This document shows positions 36,637 to 43,486 of a DNA stretch of 64,000 bases, one piece after another. Position 1 is the first letter of the stretch, and every line of letters begins with the position of its first letter. Under the pieces are notes generated by a model. The model ran no database searches, had not been told where the DNA came from, and saw only the letters and a program-made list of their open reading frames with translations. The DNA comes from Spongisporangium articulatum (lineage in GTDB: Bacteria; Actinomycetota; Actinomycetes; Actinomycetales; Kineosporiaceae): contig NZ_JBITLV010000001.1 in NCBI RefSeq assembly GCF_044465595.1, positions 248,001 through 312,000 of the forward strand, written 5' to 3'. The translations under genes and the position numbers were made by a program.

Positions 36637-36678
36637 GGGCCGGTCCTCGACGGGTGCAAGTCCGCCGTGTGTCCACAG

Positions 36679-36751
36679 GCCCCCATCGTCTAGTGGCCTA
36701 GGACGCTGCCCTTTCAAGGCGGTAGCACGGGTTCGAATCCCGTTGGGGGTA
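36679..36751 (+). tRNA. tRNA-Glu (UUC)
   Basis: A 73-base cloverleaf. Acceptor arm GCCCCCA pairs with TGGGGGT (one G-U), the anticodon loop CTTTCAA gives UUC, and the T arm ACGGG-TTCGAAT-CCCGT is intact; the discriminator is A and CCA is not encoded. It is the first gene of a Glu-Asp-Phe cluster. Confidence 0.97.
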
Positions 36752-36763
36752 CGTGCACGTCAA

Positions 36764-36837
36764 GGCCCTGTAGCGCAGTTGGTTAGCGCGCCGCCCTGTC
36801 AAGGCGGAGGTCGCGGGTTCAAGTCCCGTCAGGGTCG
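36764..36837 (+). tRNA. tRNA-Asp (GUC)
   Basis: A 74-base cloverleaf 12 bases after tRNA-Glu. Acceptor GGCCCTG pairs with CAGGGTC (one G-U), the anticodon loop CTGTCAA gives GUC, the T arm GCGGG-TTCAAGT-CCCGT is intact, and the discriminator is G. Confidence 0.97.
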
Positions 36838-36844
36838 CTGGATC

Positions 36845-36861
36845 TGCCGGAGTTTCCGGCA
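36845..36861 (+). other. hairpin between tRNA-Asp and tRNA-Phe
   Basis: TGCCGGA-GTT-TCCGGCA is a perfect 7-bp stem with a 3-base loop in the 29-base spacer. It has no T-run, so it is more likely a processing signal of the polycistronic tRNA precursor than a terminator. Confidence 0.6.
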
Positions 36862-36866
36862 TGCCA

Positions 36867-36939
36867 GGCCAGGTAGCTCAGTTGGTAGAGCGAACGACTG
36901 AAAATCGTTAGGTCCGCGGTTCGACCCCGCGCCTGGCCA
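36867..36939 (+). tRNA. tRNA-Phe (GAA)
   Basis: A 73-base cloverleaf. Acceptor GGCCAGG pairs with CCTGGCC, the anticodon loop CTGAAAA gives GAA, the T arm GCGG-TTCGACC-CCGC is intact, and the discriminator is A. The 3' 32 bases are antisense to the end of the convergent TetR gene. Confidence 0.97.
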
Positions 36940-37507
36940 CCGTCCGGAGAGCGTCCTCGACGACGTGACTGACGAACGCCGCGTCGAGCGACTCGCGAGA
37001 GAACCAGCGTCGGTAGAACAGTGGCCCGGCGACAGCGGCGGCGACGTCGGCCGACCCGCGGCCCGCCGCCAGCTCGCCCCGGGCCCGCGCGCGGTCGCTG
37101 ATCACGACGAACGGGGCCATCAACCCGGCGTGCAGCTCCGCGTGGAGCCCCGCCAGGTCCGGGTCCCGCTCAGCGGCGTCCACGATCGACGGCAGAACCG
37201 TCGCCCAGCGCGCACTTCGAAGGCCCTCGGCCAACCCGTCCGCCACGGCCGCCAGGTCCCCGCCGAAGGTCCCCGTGTCCGGAACCGGGGGCGGTGAACC
37301 GATGGTGGAGCAGGCCTCGAGGAGCAGCGCGGCTCGCGACGGCCAGTGGCGGTAGATCGTCGTCTTGGACACGCCGGAGCGCCGTGCCACCTCGTCGATG
37401 CTGACGCCGCCGATGCCACCGGCGGAGAGCAACTCGTAGGTCTGGGCGAGCACCGCCCTCCTGGACCGGCGGACCCGTGCGTCGACGGGCTCTTCGGATC
37501 GGCCCAC
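36908..37507 (-). CDS. TetR-family transcriptional regulator
   Basis: A 199-residue TetR regulator. The HTH at about 30-60 reads 'GGVSIDEVARRSGVSKTTIY' followed by 'RHWPSRAALLLEA', and the C-terminal domain resembles TetR_C 'AefR-like' types ('GPLFYRRWFSRESLDAAFVS'). The GTG start at 37507 follows GGAG at nine bases. The last ten residues and the TAA stop are read from the antisense strand of tRNA-Phe. It is divergent from a VOC protein around a 29-bp perfect palindrome, the likely operator for both. Confidence 0.92.
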   Translation of the reverse strand: MGRSEEPVDARVRRSRRAVLAQTYELLSAGGIGGVSIDEVARRSGVSKTTIYRHWPSRAALLLEACSTIGSPPPVPDTGTFGGDLAAVADGLAEGLRSARWATVLPSIVDAAERDPDLAGLHAELHAGLMAPFVVISDRARARGELAAGRGSADVAAAVAGPLFYRRWFSRESLDAAFVSHVVEDALRTVARRGVEPRT

Positions 37508-37537
37508 GGCGTGATCTCCAGGTTCTCTGATCGAGGG

Positions 37538-37566
37538 AAACAGTACGGTACTGTACCGTACTGTTT
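37538..37566. promoter_or_regulatory. 29-bp perfect palindromic operator
   Basis: Fourteen bases on each side of a central T are exactly complementary; each arm contains CAGTACGGTAC or its complement. It lies 30 bases from the TetR start and 45 bases from the VOC start, and TACTGT at its right edge could be a -10 for the VOC gene. A TetR dimer, or pair of dimers, bound here would repress both genes. Confidence 0.85.
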
Positions 37567-37610
37567 TGGGTCGGGCGGTCCGGCTTGTCAGACGCCGTCA
37601 GGAGCAGGTC

Positions 37611-37994
37611 ATGAAACTCGCCTCCGTCCGCCTCGTCACCGACGACCTGCCCGCTCTGGTCGCCTTCTACTCCGCGATCACGAACACCGAACCCGCGACC
37701 CCCTTCGGACCGGACGACTACGCAGAACTGCGCACCGAGAGCGGCGTCGTCGCCCTGGTCACCAGCGCGGGGATGAAGCGCTTCAACAACGACGCCGCCG
37801 AGGCCGCCGCGAACCGGTCCGTGATCCTCGAATTCGAGGTCGACGACGTGGACGCCGAACGAAGCCGCCTGGGTGACCGGATCACCGACTGGGTCCAGGA
37901 ACCGGTCACCCAGCCGTGGGGCAACCGGTCGATGCTGTTCCGCGACCCCGACGGCAACCTCATCAACATCTACTCGTCCCCTCAGACGGTCTGA
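37611..37994 (+). CDS. VOC-family (glyoxalase/dioxygenase-fold) protein
   Basis: A 127-residue vicinal-oxygen-chelate protein with two beta-alpha-beta-beta-beta modules. 'LASVRLVTDDLPALVAFYSA' opens the fold and 'SMLFRDPDGNLINIYS' is the typical C-terminal strand with a metal-ligand-like position. The ATG at 37611 follows CAGGAGCAGG. It is controlled, presumably, by the divergent TetR protein through the palindrome. Members range from glyoxalases to drug-binding resistance proteins, so the role is open. Confidence 0.88.
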   Translation: MKLASVRLVTDDLPALVAFYSAITNTEPATPFGPDDYAELRTESGVVALVTSAGMKRFNNDAAEAAANRSVILEFEVDDVDAERSRLGDRITDWVQEPVTQPWGNRSMLFRDPDGNLINIYSSPQTV

Positions 37995-38276
37995 TCAGCG
38001 TCCTTGCGGTCACCGACCTGCGGGGTCCCAGTGCTGTGCCTGTACTCGACGCCGGACCTGGGCGACACCTGCTCGCCGTGACGGCTCTGGTCTGTTTCCT
38101 GCTGCTCTCGCCGCGGGCGGCGTCGGCCACCCGTTGCGTGGGCTGGCCGGACGACATCACCCAGCAGGTCGCGACCACATCGATCCCGCCGTCCCCCCGA
38201 TCAGCCCCGATCACCACGGGCATGAGCAGGCGACTCAGAAGCGCACGCCGCCCAGTCTGGCTGGCAGGATCGGGAC

Positions 38277-38624
38277 ATGGAACGAGTTCTGGGGATCGGC
38301 GGATACTTCCTGCGCGCGGCCGACCCGGGGGCGTTGTACGCCTGGTACCGAGACGTCCTGGGCGTGGAGGTGTCCGAGCACGGCCTCTGGAAGCAGGAGG
38401 CCGGGCCGACGGTGTTCGCCACCTTCGAGCAGGCCAGTGAGTACTTCCCGACCGGACAGCAGGCGATGCTCAACTTCCGGGTCCGCGACCTGGACGCGAT
38501 GCTCGCCCAGCTACGCGCGACCGGAGCGCCCGTGGAGGAGCCGCAGGACATGGACGGCGTCGGTCGGTTCGCCTGGGTCACCGACCCGGCGGGCAACCGG
38601 GTCGAGCTCTGGCAGCCGAGCTGA
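38277..38624 (+). CDS. VOC-family protein
   Basis: A 115-residue VOC protein: 'VLGIGGYFLRAADPGALYAW' at the start, 'MLNFRVRDLDAMLAQLRATG' in the middle, 'FAWVTDPAGNRVELWQPS' at the end, a glyoxalase-like C-terminus with Glu in the metal-ligand position. CAGGAT at 38265-38270 lies six bases before the ATG, so it is probably leaderless. The 282 bases before it hold no gene I can support. It is followed after four bases by an unrelated hypothetical gene. Confidence 0.88.
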   Translation: MERVLGIGGYFLRAADPGALYAWYRDVLGVEVSEHGLWKQEAGPTVFATFEQASEYFPTGQQAMLNFRVRDLDAMLAQLRATGAPVEEPQDMDGVGRFAWVTDPAGNRVELWQPS

Positions 38625-38628
38625 ACCG

Positions 38629-39249
38629 ATGCGACCTTGGAACGAGATCGACTGGGACCAACCGAGGCCGAGCCTTCGTGAGCTGATCGATTCCTGGCCG
38701 TCGATCACCTGGGAACCGTCCCCGATCGACCATCCTGCCTTTGACCTGTACGTGGACGAGGTGCGCGCGGTCTACTCCAACGGCGGGTGCCTGGTGGGCC
38801 GATGGCGGGCGACCAGCTACTCGGACACGACCGCCTGGTTCATGTCACGCAACCGGCTCGACGAATACGAGATGCAGCGCGTACTTCTCGACCACCCGAC
38901 GGTTCGTGATGACCTGGCCGAGCTGAAGATCCCTGCCGTGCTCGATCGGATGCCGGGCGGCCTCGAGGAGCAGGCTGGCGGTTCGCTGCTCCTGGACGGC
39001 CTACTGGCGCGCGCGCTCACCTTGGGTGGCGCGTACGACAACTACCCCGGAACGGCCGCCGCCGCCAAGGCCCTGGCTCACGAAGCGGTGGTCGCCCTGA
39101 CCGAAGAACGGTATGAGGACTTCCGACTCGACACGACGTATCTAGCCTGGACACCGTGGTTCTTCGACATAGCTTGGGACAACACATTGGTCCTGACTGA
39201 CATGGCCAAGGCCGAGATGACGGTCATCTGCATGACTGACACTGACTGA
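38629..39249 (+). CDS. hypothetical protein
   Basis: A 206-residue soluble protein (ATG 38629, four bases after the VOC stop, so the same transcript). It is rich in Trp, Tyr and acidic residues ('RPWNEIDWDQPRPSLRELID', 'TTYLAWTPWFFDIAWDN'). No signal peptide, membrane helix or catalytic motif is visible and I do not recognise a family. Composition is somewhat less GC-rich than surrounding genes. The stop is one base from the convergent DUF222/HNH gene. Confidence 0.72.
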   Translation: MRPWNEIDWDQPRPSLRELIDSWPSITWEPSPIDHPAFDLYVDEVRAVYSNGGCLVGRWRATSYSDTTAWFMSRNRLDEYEMQRVLLDHPTVRDDLAELKIPAVLDRMPGGLEEQAGGSLLLDGLLARALTLGGAYDNYPGTAAAAKALAHEAVVALTEERYEDFRLDTTYLAWTPWFFDIAWDNTLVLTDMAKAEMTVICMTDTD

Positions 39250-39250
39250 T

Positions 39251-40369
39251 TCAGGTTTCCTTGGCGAGGTTGCAGGCCTGGCAGAGGCCTTGGGCGTTGT
39301 CGGCGCACGTCCTTCCGCCCGCTGCGGCCGCGACGACGTGGTCGATCTGGCGGATGGGTGCCCCGCACCAGGGCGTGACGCAGTACTGGTCTCGGGCGAT
39401 CACGAACTTCCGTAGCCCAGCCGGGAAGATCCGATTCCTGGACTCCATCTGAATCAGCTGCCCGGTCTCGGGTGCTGCCCACAGCCGCCTGATCCACCGC
39501 GTGGCGTGTTCGTCGGGCGGGTCGGCGAGCTGTCGGGCCAAGGGGGCCGGAATGGGCCCGAAACCGTTAACGTGCGCGGGTTCCTGACTGTGACCGGTCA
39601 TCGCGGTGTCGGTGATGACGAGTTGGACCTCGACCGGCACGGGTTCGCTCGAACCGAGGACTCGCTCGCGCAGGGTGTCGGCCATGACCTGCCCCTTGCC
39701 GCGCCCGTCCTCCGGATCGATCGCGGCCGTGTCGGCTGCCCTGGTCAACGCTGCGTAGACCGCGACCCCCTCGGCGACGGGCAGGACCGCGGTCAGGACC
39801 GTCATGCAGTCCGGCGCCGGCCGGATCGTGACCCGCCGCTCGACCTGCGCGGCCTGAGCTCGCTTGTAGGCCAGCCCGGGCTCGAGCCGGAACCCGATCT
39901 TCTTCGCCTCCCGCGCCACGGCCGCATTCCCCAGCCCTGCGAGGCGAGGCCCCAGCTCGGAATCGACGAGCGCCCGGTTCTCACGGGTGAGGAGGGCGGT
40001 TTCGCGGACCATCACGCTCGACCGGAACTCGCTGGTCTCACCCTTGGTCAGGGCAGCCAGGGTGTGGGGCATCTCCTCAGCCAGACACCTGGCCACGCCC
40101 ACCAGTCGCGCCGCCTGATGCGGTGACTCATGCCGGGCCCTCGCGATCTCCTTCGCGGCCTTGCGCGGATTCGCCACCGACGCCGCGTACTCGGCCGTCG
40201 CGCGCACCTGCACCGCGGCCGCCGCCGACTTCAGGATCTCCAGCGTCTGGATCAGCTCCAACCGGCCCGCATCGTCGGTGGGTGGTTCCGCCCCGACAAG
40301 CCAGTCGGTGAACTCGCGAACCTCGTCGGCGGTCGACGGGTACGCACGCGGCAACTCCAAAACAGCCAC
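39251..40369 (-). CDS. DUF222/HNH endonuclease (13E12 repeat family), short C-terminus
   Basis: A 372-residue member of the actinobacterial 13E12 family. The N-terminal DUF222 region (about 20-290) is followed by an HNH nuclease core: 'FVIARDQYCVTPWCGAPI', 'RQIDHVVAAAAGG' with the Asp-His pair, then 'NAQGLCQACNLAKET' and a stop. Relatives usually carry several dozen more residues after this motif, so the protein ends right at the last Cys/Asn element. The GTG at 40369 is the only in-frame start before the conserved 'LELPRAYP'. A LexA-type box lies 27 bases upstream, suggesting damage induction. Confidence 0.88.
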   Translation of the reverse strand: MAVLELPRAYPSTADEVREFTDWLVGAEPPTDDAGRLELIQTLEILKSAAAAVQVRATAEYAASVANPRKAAKEIARARHESPHQAARLVGVARCLAEEMPHTLAALTKGETSEFRSSVMVRETALLTRENRALVDSELGPRLAGLGNAAVAREAKKIGFRLEPGLAYKRAQAAQVERRVTIRPAPDCMTVLTAVLPVAEGVAVYAALTRAADTAAIDPEDGRGKGQVMADTLRERVLGSSEPVPVEVQLVITDTAMTGHSQEPAHVNGFGPIPAPLARQLADPPDEHATRWIRRLWAAPETGQLIQMESRNRIFPAGLRKFVIARDQYCVTPWCGAPIRQIDHVVAAAAGGRTCADNAQGLCQACNLAKET

Positions 40370-40395
40370 GACACACCCCGTTTCCCACCCGTCGA

Positions 40396-40411
40396 TCGAA
40401 TCTTTGTTCGA
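40396..40411. promoter_or_regulatory. LexA/SOS-type box upstream of the DUF222/HNH gene
   Basis: TCGAATCTTTGTTCGA matches the actinobacterial LexA consensus TCGAAC-N4-GTTCGA at eleven of twelve fixed positions. It lies 27 bases upstream of the HNH start, in promoter range on the minus strand. Confidence 0.75.
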
Positions 40412-40452
40412 TTCTTCCGGCTTAGCCAGCCCAGCACAAGGGGCCGTGGAGA

Positions 40453-40487
40453 TCTGTGGACAACCCGCAGACCTCGTTGTCCACAGA
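40453..40487. repeat. inverted pair of DnaA-box sequences
   Basis: A perfect 12-bp inverted repeat, TCTGTGGACAAC (40453-40464) and GTTGTCCACAGA (40476-40487), is separated by 11 bases. Each arm contains TTGTCCACA, the preferred actinobacterial DnaA box, on opposite strands with centres 22 bases apart. It overlaps the first codons of the longest reading of the downstream membrane-protein gene. Confidence 0.8.
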
Positions 40488-40509
40488 CGGTTTTCGCCAT
40501 ACTCGGGAG

Positions 40510-40914
40510 ATGCTCCGGTCAGCTGTCGCATTCACCATCAGCGCCGCCACCACCCTGGCGGCGTACCTGGCGCTGCTCGGTTGGGACCAGGAGAAGGAGA
40601 CCGGTCCCGACGGCTACCTGCACGGCCCCTACGCGGCCTGGCAGGTCGCGGCGATGGCCCTGACAGTCGGCGTGATCGCCTGGCTCGGAGGCCGTTACAA
40701 CCGCATTCCGTCCAGTGTCAGCGCGGCGACGATCACGTTGACGGTGGCCTGGTCCATCGACGCGGCGACGGATGTGGAGGACGACGGCCTGTGGCCGCTC
40801 GGCGCCACCATGGTCGCTTTCGGGTGCGCCCTGGCCCTCCCGCTGATCGCGACCCTGGCCCGGATCACATCAGCCAGGGGTCGATCATCTGAGTCGCCCG
40901 CGGCGCATCGGTGA
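40510..40914 (+). CDS. small membrane protein with four predicted helices
   Basis: 134 residues from the ATG at 40510; a GTG at 40456 adds 18 residues, has a GGAG site, and would place the DnaA-box repeat inside the gene. Helices lie at about 5-22, 42-62, 70-85 and 95-115 ('AAWQVAAMALTVGVIAWLGG', 'LWPLGATMVAFGCALALPLI'). There is no recognised family. It overlaps the convergent hypothetical gene by 50 bases. Confidence 0.65.
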   Translation: MLRSAVAFTISAATTLAAYLALLGWDQEKETGPDGYLHGPYAAWQVAAMALTVGVIAWLGGRYNRIPSSVSAATITLTVAWSIDAATDVEDDGLWPLGATMVAFGCALALPLIATLARITSARGRSSESPAAHR

Positions 40915-41620
40915 CCGCGGGCGGCGGCGGGCGGCGGCGACGCACGACCCCGGCGACGAGCCCCAGCCCGAACCCCACCCAGCCCGGACGGCCGTAGCCG
41001 AGTCGCAGGAACGACGCCGGCCCCAGCGGCACGCGGCGCGGCAACGACGACACGGACACCAGCCATTCGGGCCAGCCCAGGAGACCGAGAATCCTTCCCA
41101 GCCGCTCGGACTCGATGAAGTGCTCCGGGTCGATGTCGTGGGAGAGTTCGGCCGTCAGGGCATCGGCCGCATCCGGTCGACCACACGCGGTGGCCAGTTC
41201 AGGAGCCAGGGACACCCCGTAGGGCTCGGGCAGCGTGTCGTCGTCGGGCCCCAGCCCGTACGACGGGTCGCTGAGGTAACGACCCAGCTCCTCGCCGTCC
41301 CGCCAGCCGACCAGCAGCAGCTGCCGGTCGCTCACCACCCGCACGGCCACCACGGCCCCGCCGAGCCGGGCCGCGAGCGCGGCTGCGACCTCGACCACCC
41401 CCGCGCGGCGCGCGGCGCACGCTCCCGGGACGGAGGCGGGGACGACGACCAGCCAGTCCTCACCGTCCGGCGCCACCCAGCCGCTGAAGCGCAGGGACGC
41501 CAGGACCGGCAGCACCGAGGCACGGGAAGCCGACCCGGCGTCCAGCAGCACCGCCGCGTAGGTGTACCCCTCGGGGCCGGAGTAACCCGGCCCGCCGTCC
41601 GGTCCGACCGCGAACGACAT
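40865..41620 (-). CDS. hypothetical protein
   Basis: A 251-residue protein starting at the ATG at 41620 (GGGGGC just upstream). The first half alternates short Ala/Val-rich strands and helices ('SVLPVLASLRFSGWVAPDGE', 'DWLVVVPASVPGACAARRAG'), and the C-terminus has one hydrophobic segment ('WVGFGLGLVAGVVRRRR'), so it may be tail-anchored. I do not recognise a family. It overlaps the convergent membrane-protein gene by 50 bases. Confidence 0.7.
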   Translation of the reverse strand: MSFAVGPDGGPGYSGPEGYTYAAVLLDAGSASRASVLPVLASLRFSGWVAPDGEDWLVVVPASVPGACAARRAGVVEVAAALAARLGGAVVAVRVVSDRQLLLVGWRDGEELGRYLSDPSYGLGPDDDTLPEPYGVSLAPELATACGRPDAADALTAELSHDIDPEHFIESERLGRILGLLGWPEWLVSVSSLPRRVPLGPASFLRLGYGRPGWVGFGLGLVAGVVRRRRPPPPAVTDAPRATQMIDPWLM

Positions 41621-41725
41621 GCCCCCATGATGCGCCCCCGGAGATGACCCGGCACGCAGGTGACCAGCCCACGTGCCGGGCCCCCCGACCGGCGGGACCC
41701 CCCTGACGGTGCCCCGTCGGCCCCC

Positions 41726-41807
41726 GAGCCCGGTCGACCTGGGCTCAGGCGGTTCGGGCGGCCGGCGTCCGGAGGGGGCCGAAGGGGGCCGGCTCCCCCC
41801 GAGCCGG
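41726..41807. other. two hairpins in the gap before the PucR-like gene
   Basis: GAGCCC-N9-GGGCTC (41726-41746) and CCGGCTC-N5-GAGCCGG (41789-41807) are perfect inverted repeats in the 246-base divergent gap. Neither is followed by a T-run. They could be operators or mRNA structures; no clear promoter was identified in the gap. Confidence 0.4.
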
Positions 41808-41866
41808 ACGGATAACGATGCTTTCGCGACTGGCCTCGGCGGCGCTTCATGCGATATGCACCAGGT

Positions 41867-42994
41867 ATGACGGGCGACCTTGGACCAGTTGTCCGAACCC
41901 AACCCCCCACGGAGGCGATCGCCGGCGCCGTCCGCCGGCTGCTGGACCAGCTGGAACCGCTGTGCGCGGAGGTCTTCGCCAGCACCATCCTGAGCCGCCC
42001 CGAACTGTCCGTGCTACCTGCGCAGATGCTCGACGACATCCGCGGCTCCCAACGCCGGTTCGTGACCACCGGCCTGCACTGCGTCCTCACCGGCCAGCCC
42101 TTCGACGACCTGTACGAGGCCGTCGCGCGCACGGCCCGGCGCCGGCAGGCCCAGGGGGCGCCGCTGTCGTACACGCTGCGGATCAGCGACGACGTGATGC
42201 GCCGGGTGATGGACCACGTGATCGACGAGCTCGGCGACCACGCCACGGTCGAGGACCGCGCGCACATCACGAGCCGCTCGCTGGAGTTCCTGCGACTCCT
42301 CACGATCGCGTCGGCGACCGGGCTGGAGGGCTCGGACGCCCGCCGCGAGCGCCGGGCCCGGCTCTTCGAACTGCTGACGGACGACGCCCCGCCCGGCCCC
42401 GAGGTCACGAACCTCGCGTCCCAGCTGGGTCTGTCGCTCCCGGTGCGCGCCGTCGTGGCCACACGCGACGCGCAGGCCGCGGAGCGACTGGACCGGATGT
42501 CGGGCGCCGTGACGGCCGAGCGCCACGGGTGCACGGTGGCGTTGTTCGGGGTGGATCCACCCGGGCTCGAGGGGCCGCACGGTCTGCACGGGCTGGGTGA
42601 TCCGGACCGGCCCGGTCAGTACGTCGAAACAGTCTGTGCGGCGGCCACTCTCGCGGAGCACCTGGGCTCGGGGACGGTCACGGTCGACGAGGTCGCCCTG
42701 CTGGCCCCGGTCCTCGTACTCGACGACGGGGCCGCGGCGGGGGCGGTGCGTGCGAGCTTCGGCGACCTGCCCGGGACGCCGCGCGGCGAGGAGCTGCTGC
42801 AGACCGTCTCGGCGGCGCTGACCCTCGGCTCGAACGCACAGGCGGCCCGCGAGCTGGGTGTCCACCGGCACACCTTCGAGTACCGGTTGCGCCGCTTCAC
42901 GGAGCTCACCGGCCAGGACCTGACCGACCCGGTGGTGGCGCTGCGCTGCCGGCTCGGCCTGCTGCGGCTGCGGATGTGGCCTTACCGACGCTGA
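41867..42994 (+). CDS. PucR-like helix-turn-helix regulator
   Basis: A 375-residue regulator. The first ~160 residues are a helical RsbRD/DUF-like N-domain ('LLDQLEPLCAEVFASTI', 'RRRQAQGAPLSYTLRISDDV'), a degenerate GGDEF-like middle region follows, and the C-terminal ~55 residues are the PucR HTH_30 ('NAQAARELGVHRHTFEYRLR', 'LTDPVVALRCRLGLLRL'). The ATG at 41867 has AGG directly upstream; an ATG at 41849 is the alternative. It is monocistronic and divergent from a hypothetical gene. The regulated genes are not evident. Confidence 0.88.
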   Translation: MTGDLGPVVRTQPPTEAIAGAVRRLLDQLEPLCAEVFASTILSRPELSVLPAQMLDDIRGSQRRFVTTGLHCVLTGQPFDDLYEAVARTARRRQAQGAPLSYTLRISDDVMRRVMDHVIDELGDHATVEDRAHITSRSLEFLRLLTIASATGLEGSDARRERRARLFELLTDDAPPGPEVTNLASQLGLSLPVRAVVATRDAQAAERLDRMSGAVTAERHGCTVALFGVDPPGLEGPHGLHGLGDPDRPGQYVETVCAAATLAEHLGSGTVTVDEVALLAPVLVLDDGAAAGAVRASFGDLPGTPRGEELLQTVSAALTLGSNAQAARELGVHRHTFEYRLRRFTELTGQDLTDPVVALRCRLGLLRLRMWPYRR

Positions 42995-43038
42995 ACCCCC
43001 GGTGACCCGCGGGTTTACGAGCCGTTACCGTCGCCCGC

Positions 43039-43485
43039 ATGAGCGACGAGGCAGAGGGGCGGATGCTGGGCCTTCTGCACGTGGCCATGGTCTTCGTCCA
43101 GGGCGACCTGGAGCGTGACCTGCCGGACGCTCCCCAGCTGCACGTGCACGTCGTCGAGGACGAGTGGCGCTCGGGATACCCGTTCGTCGCCCGGATCGCC
43201 GACGACGGCGAGAAGTGGTGGGGCGGCGACGAACCGCTGTACGCGCAGGACGCGGACGGGGCTCTGGTCGCCGTGGCCGGAGCGGTCCAGGACCTCCTGG
43301 CCGCGGTGTACCGGCAGGTCTGGCCGCTCTGCCCGACCCACGCGCACGGCGTCCACGTGCGCCCCGCCCCCGGCGAGCACCACGGCGAGACGCTCTACGG
43401 GCAGCCGTGGATCGGGCCGGTAGCCTGGTGGTGCCGCGGGGACGGCGGGCACATGCTTGCCGAGATCGGTCGCCTGGGGCTGTAG
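43039..43485 (+). CDS. hypothetical protein with Cys/His/Trp-rich C-terminus
   Basis: A 148-residue acidic soluble protein. 'CPTHAHGVHVRPAP' and 'WWCRGDGGHMLAEIGRLGL' form a conserved-looking C-terminal unit with two Cys and several His that could bind metal (inference); no family is assigned. TACCGT at 43026-43031 lies seven bases before the ATG, so it is likely leaderless. It is convergent with the conservon-linked binding-protein gene, one base apart. Confidence 0.75.
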   Translation: MSDEAEGRMLGLLHVAMVFVQGDLERDLPDAPQLHVHVVEDEWRSGYPFVARIADDGEKWWGGDEPLYAQDADGALVAVAGAVQDLLAAVYRQVWPLCPTHAHGVHVRPAPGEHHGETLYGQPWIGPVAWWCRGDGGHMLAEIGRLGL

Positions 43486-43486
43486 T

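Noticed and set aside
36679..36939. Integrated element at the tRNA cluster
   Set aside because: No integrase gene and no repeat of a tRNA 3' end was noticed; only the TetR overlap is odd.
38080..38440. A possible secreted peptide beginning 'VTALVCFLLLSPRAASA'
   Set aside because: It looks like a signal sequence, but the frame then runs out of phase into the VOC gene with no sensible mature protein and no ribosome site.
39078..39497. Separate minus-strand gene over the HNH 3' end
   Set aside because: It lies out of frame across two better-supported convergent genes and has a shadow-type composition.
40453..40487. Replication origin
   Set aside because: Only two DnaA boxes, no AT-rich unwinding region and no dnaA, dnaN or recF genes nearby.
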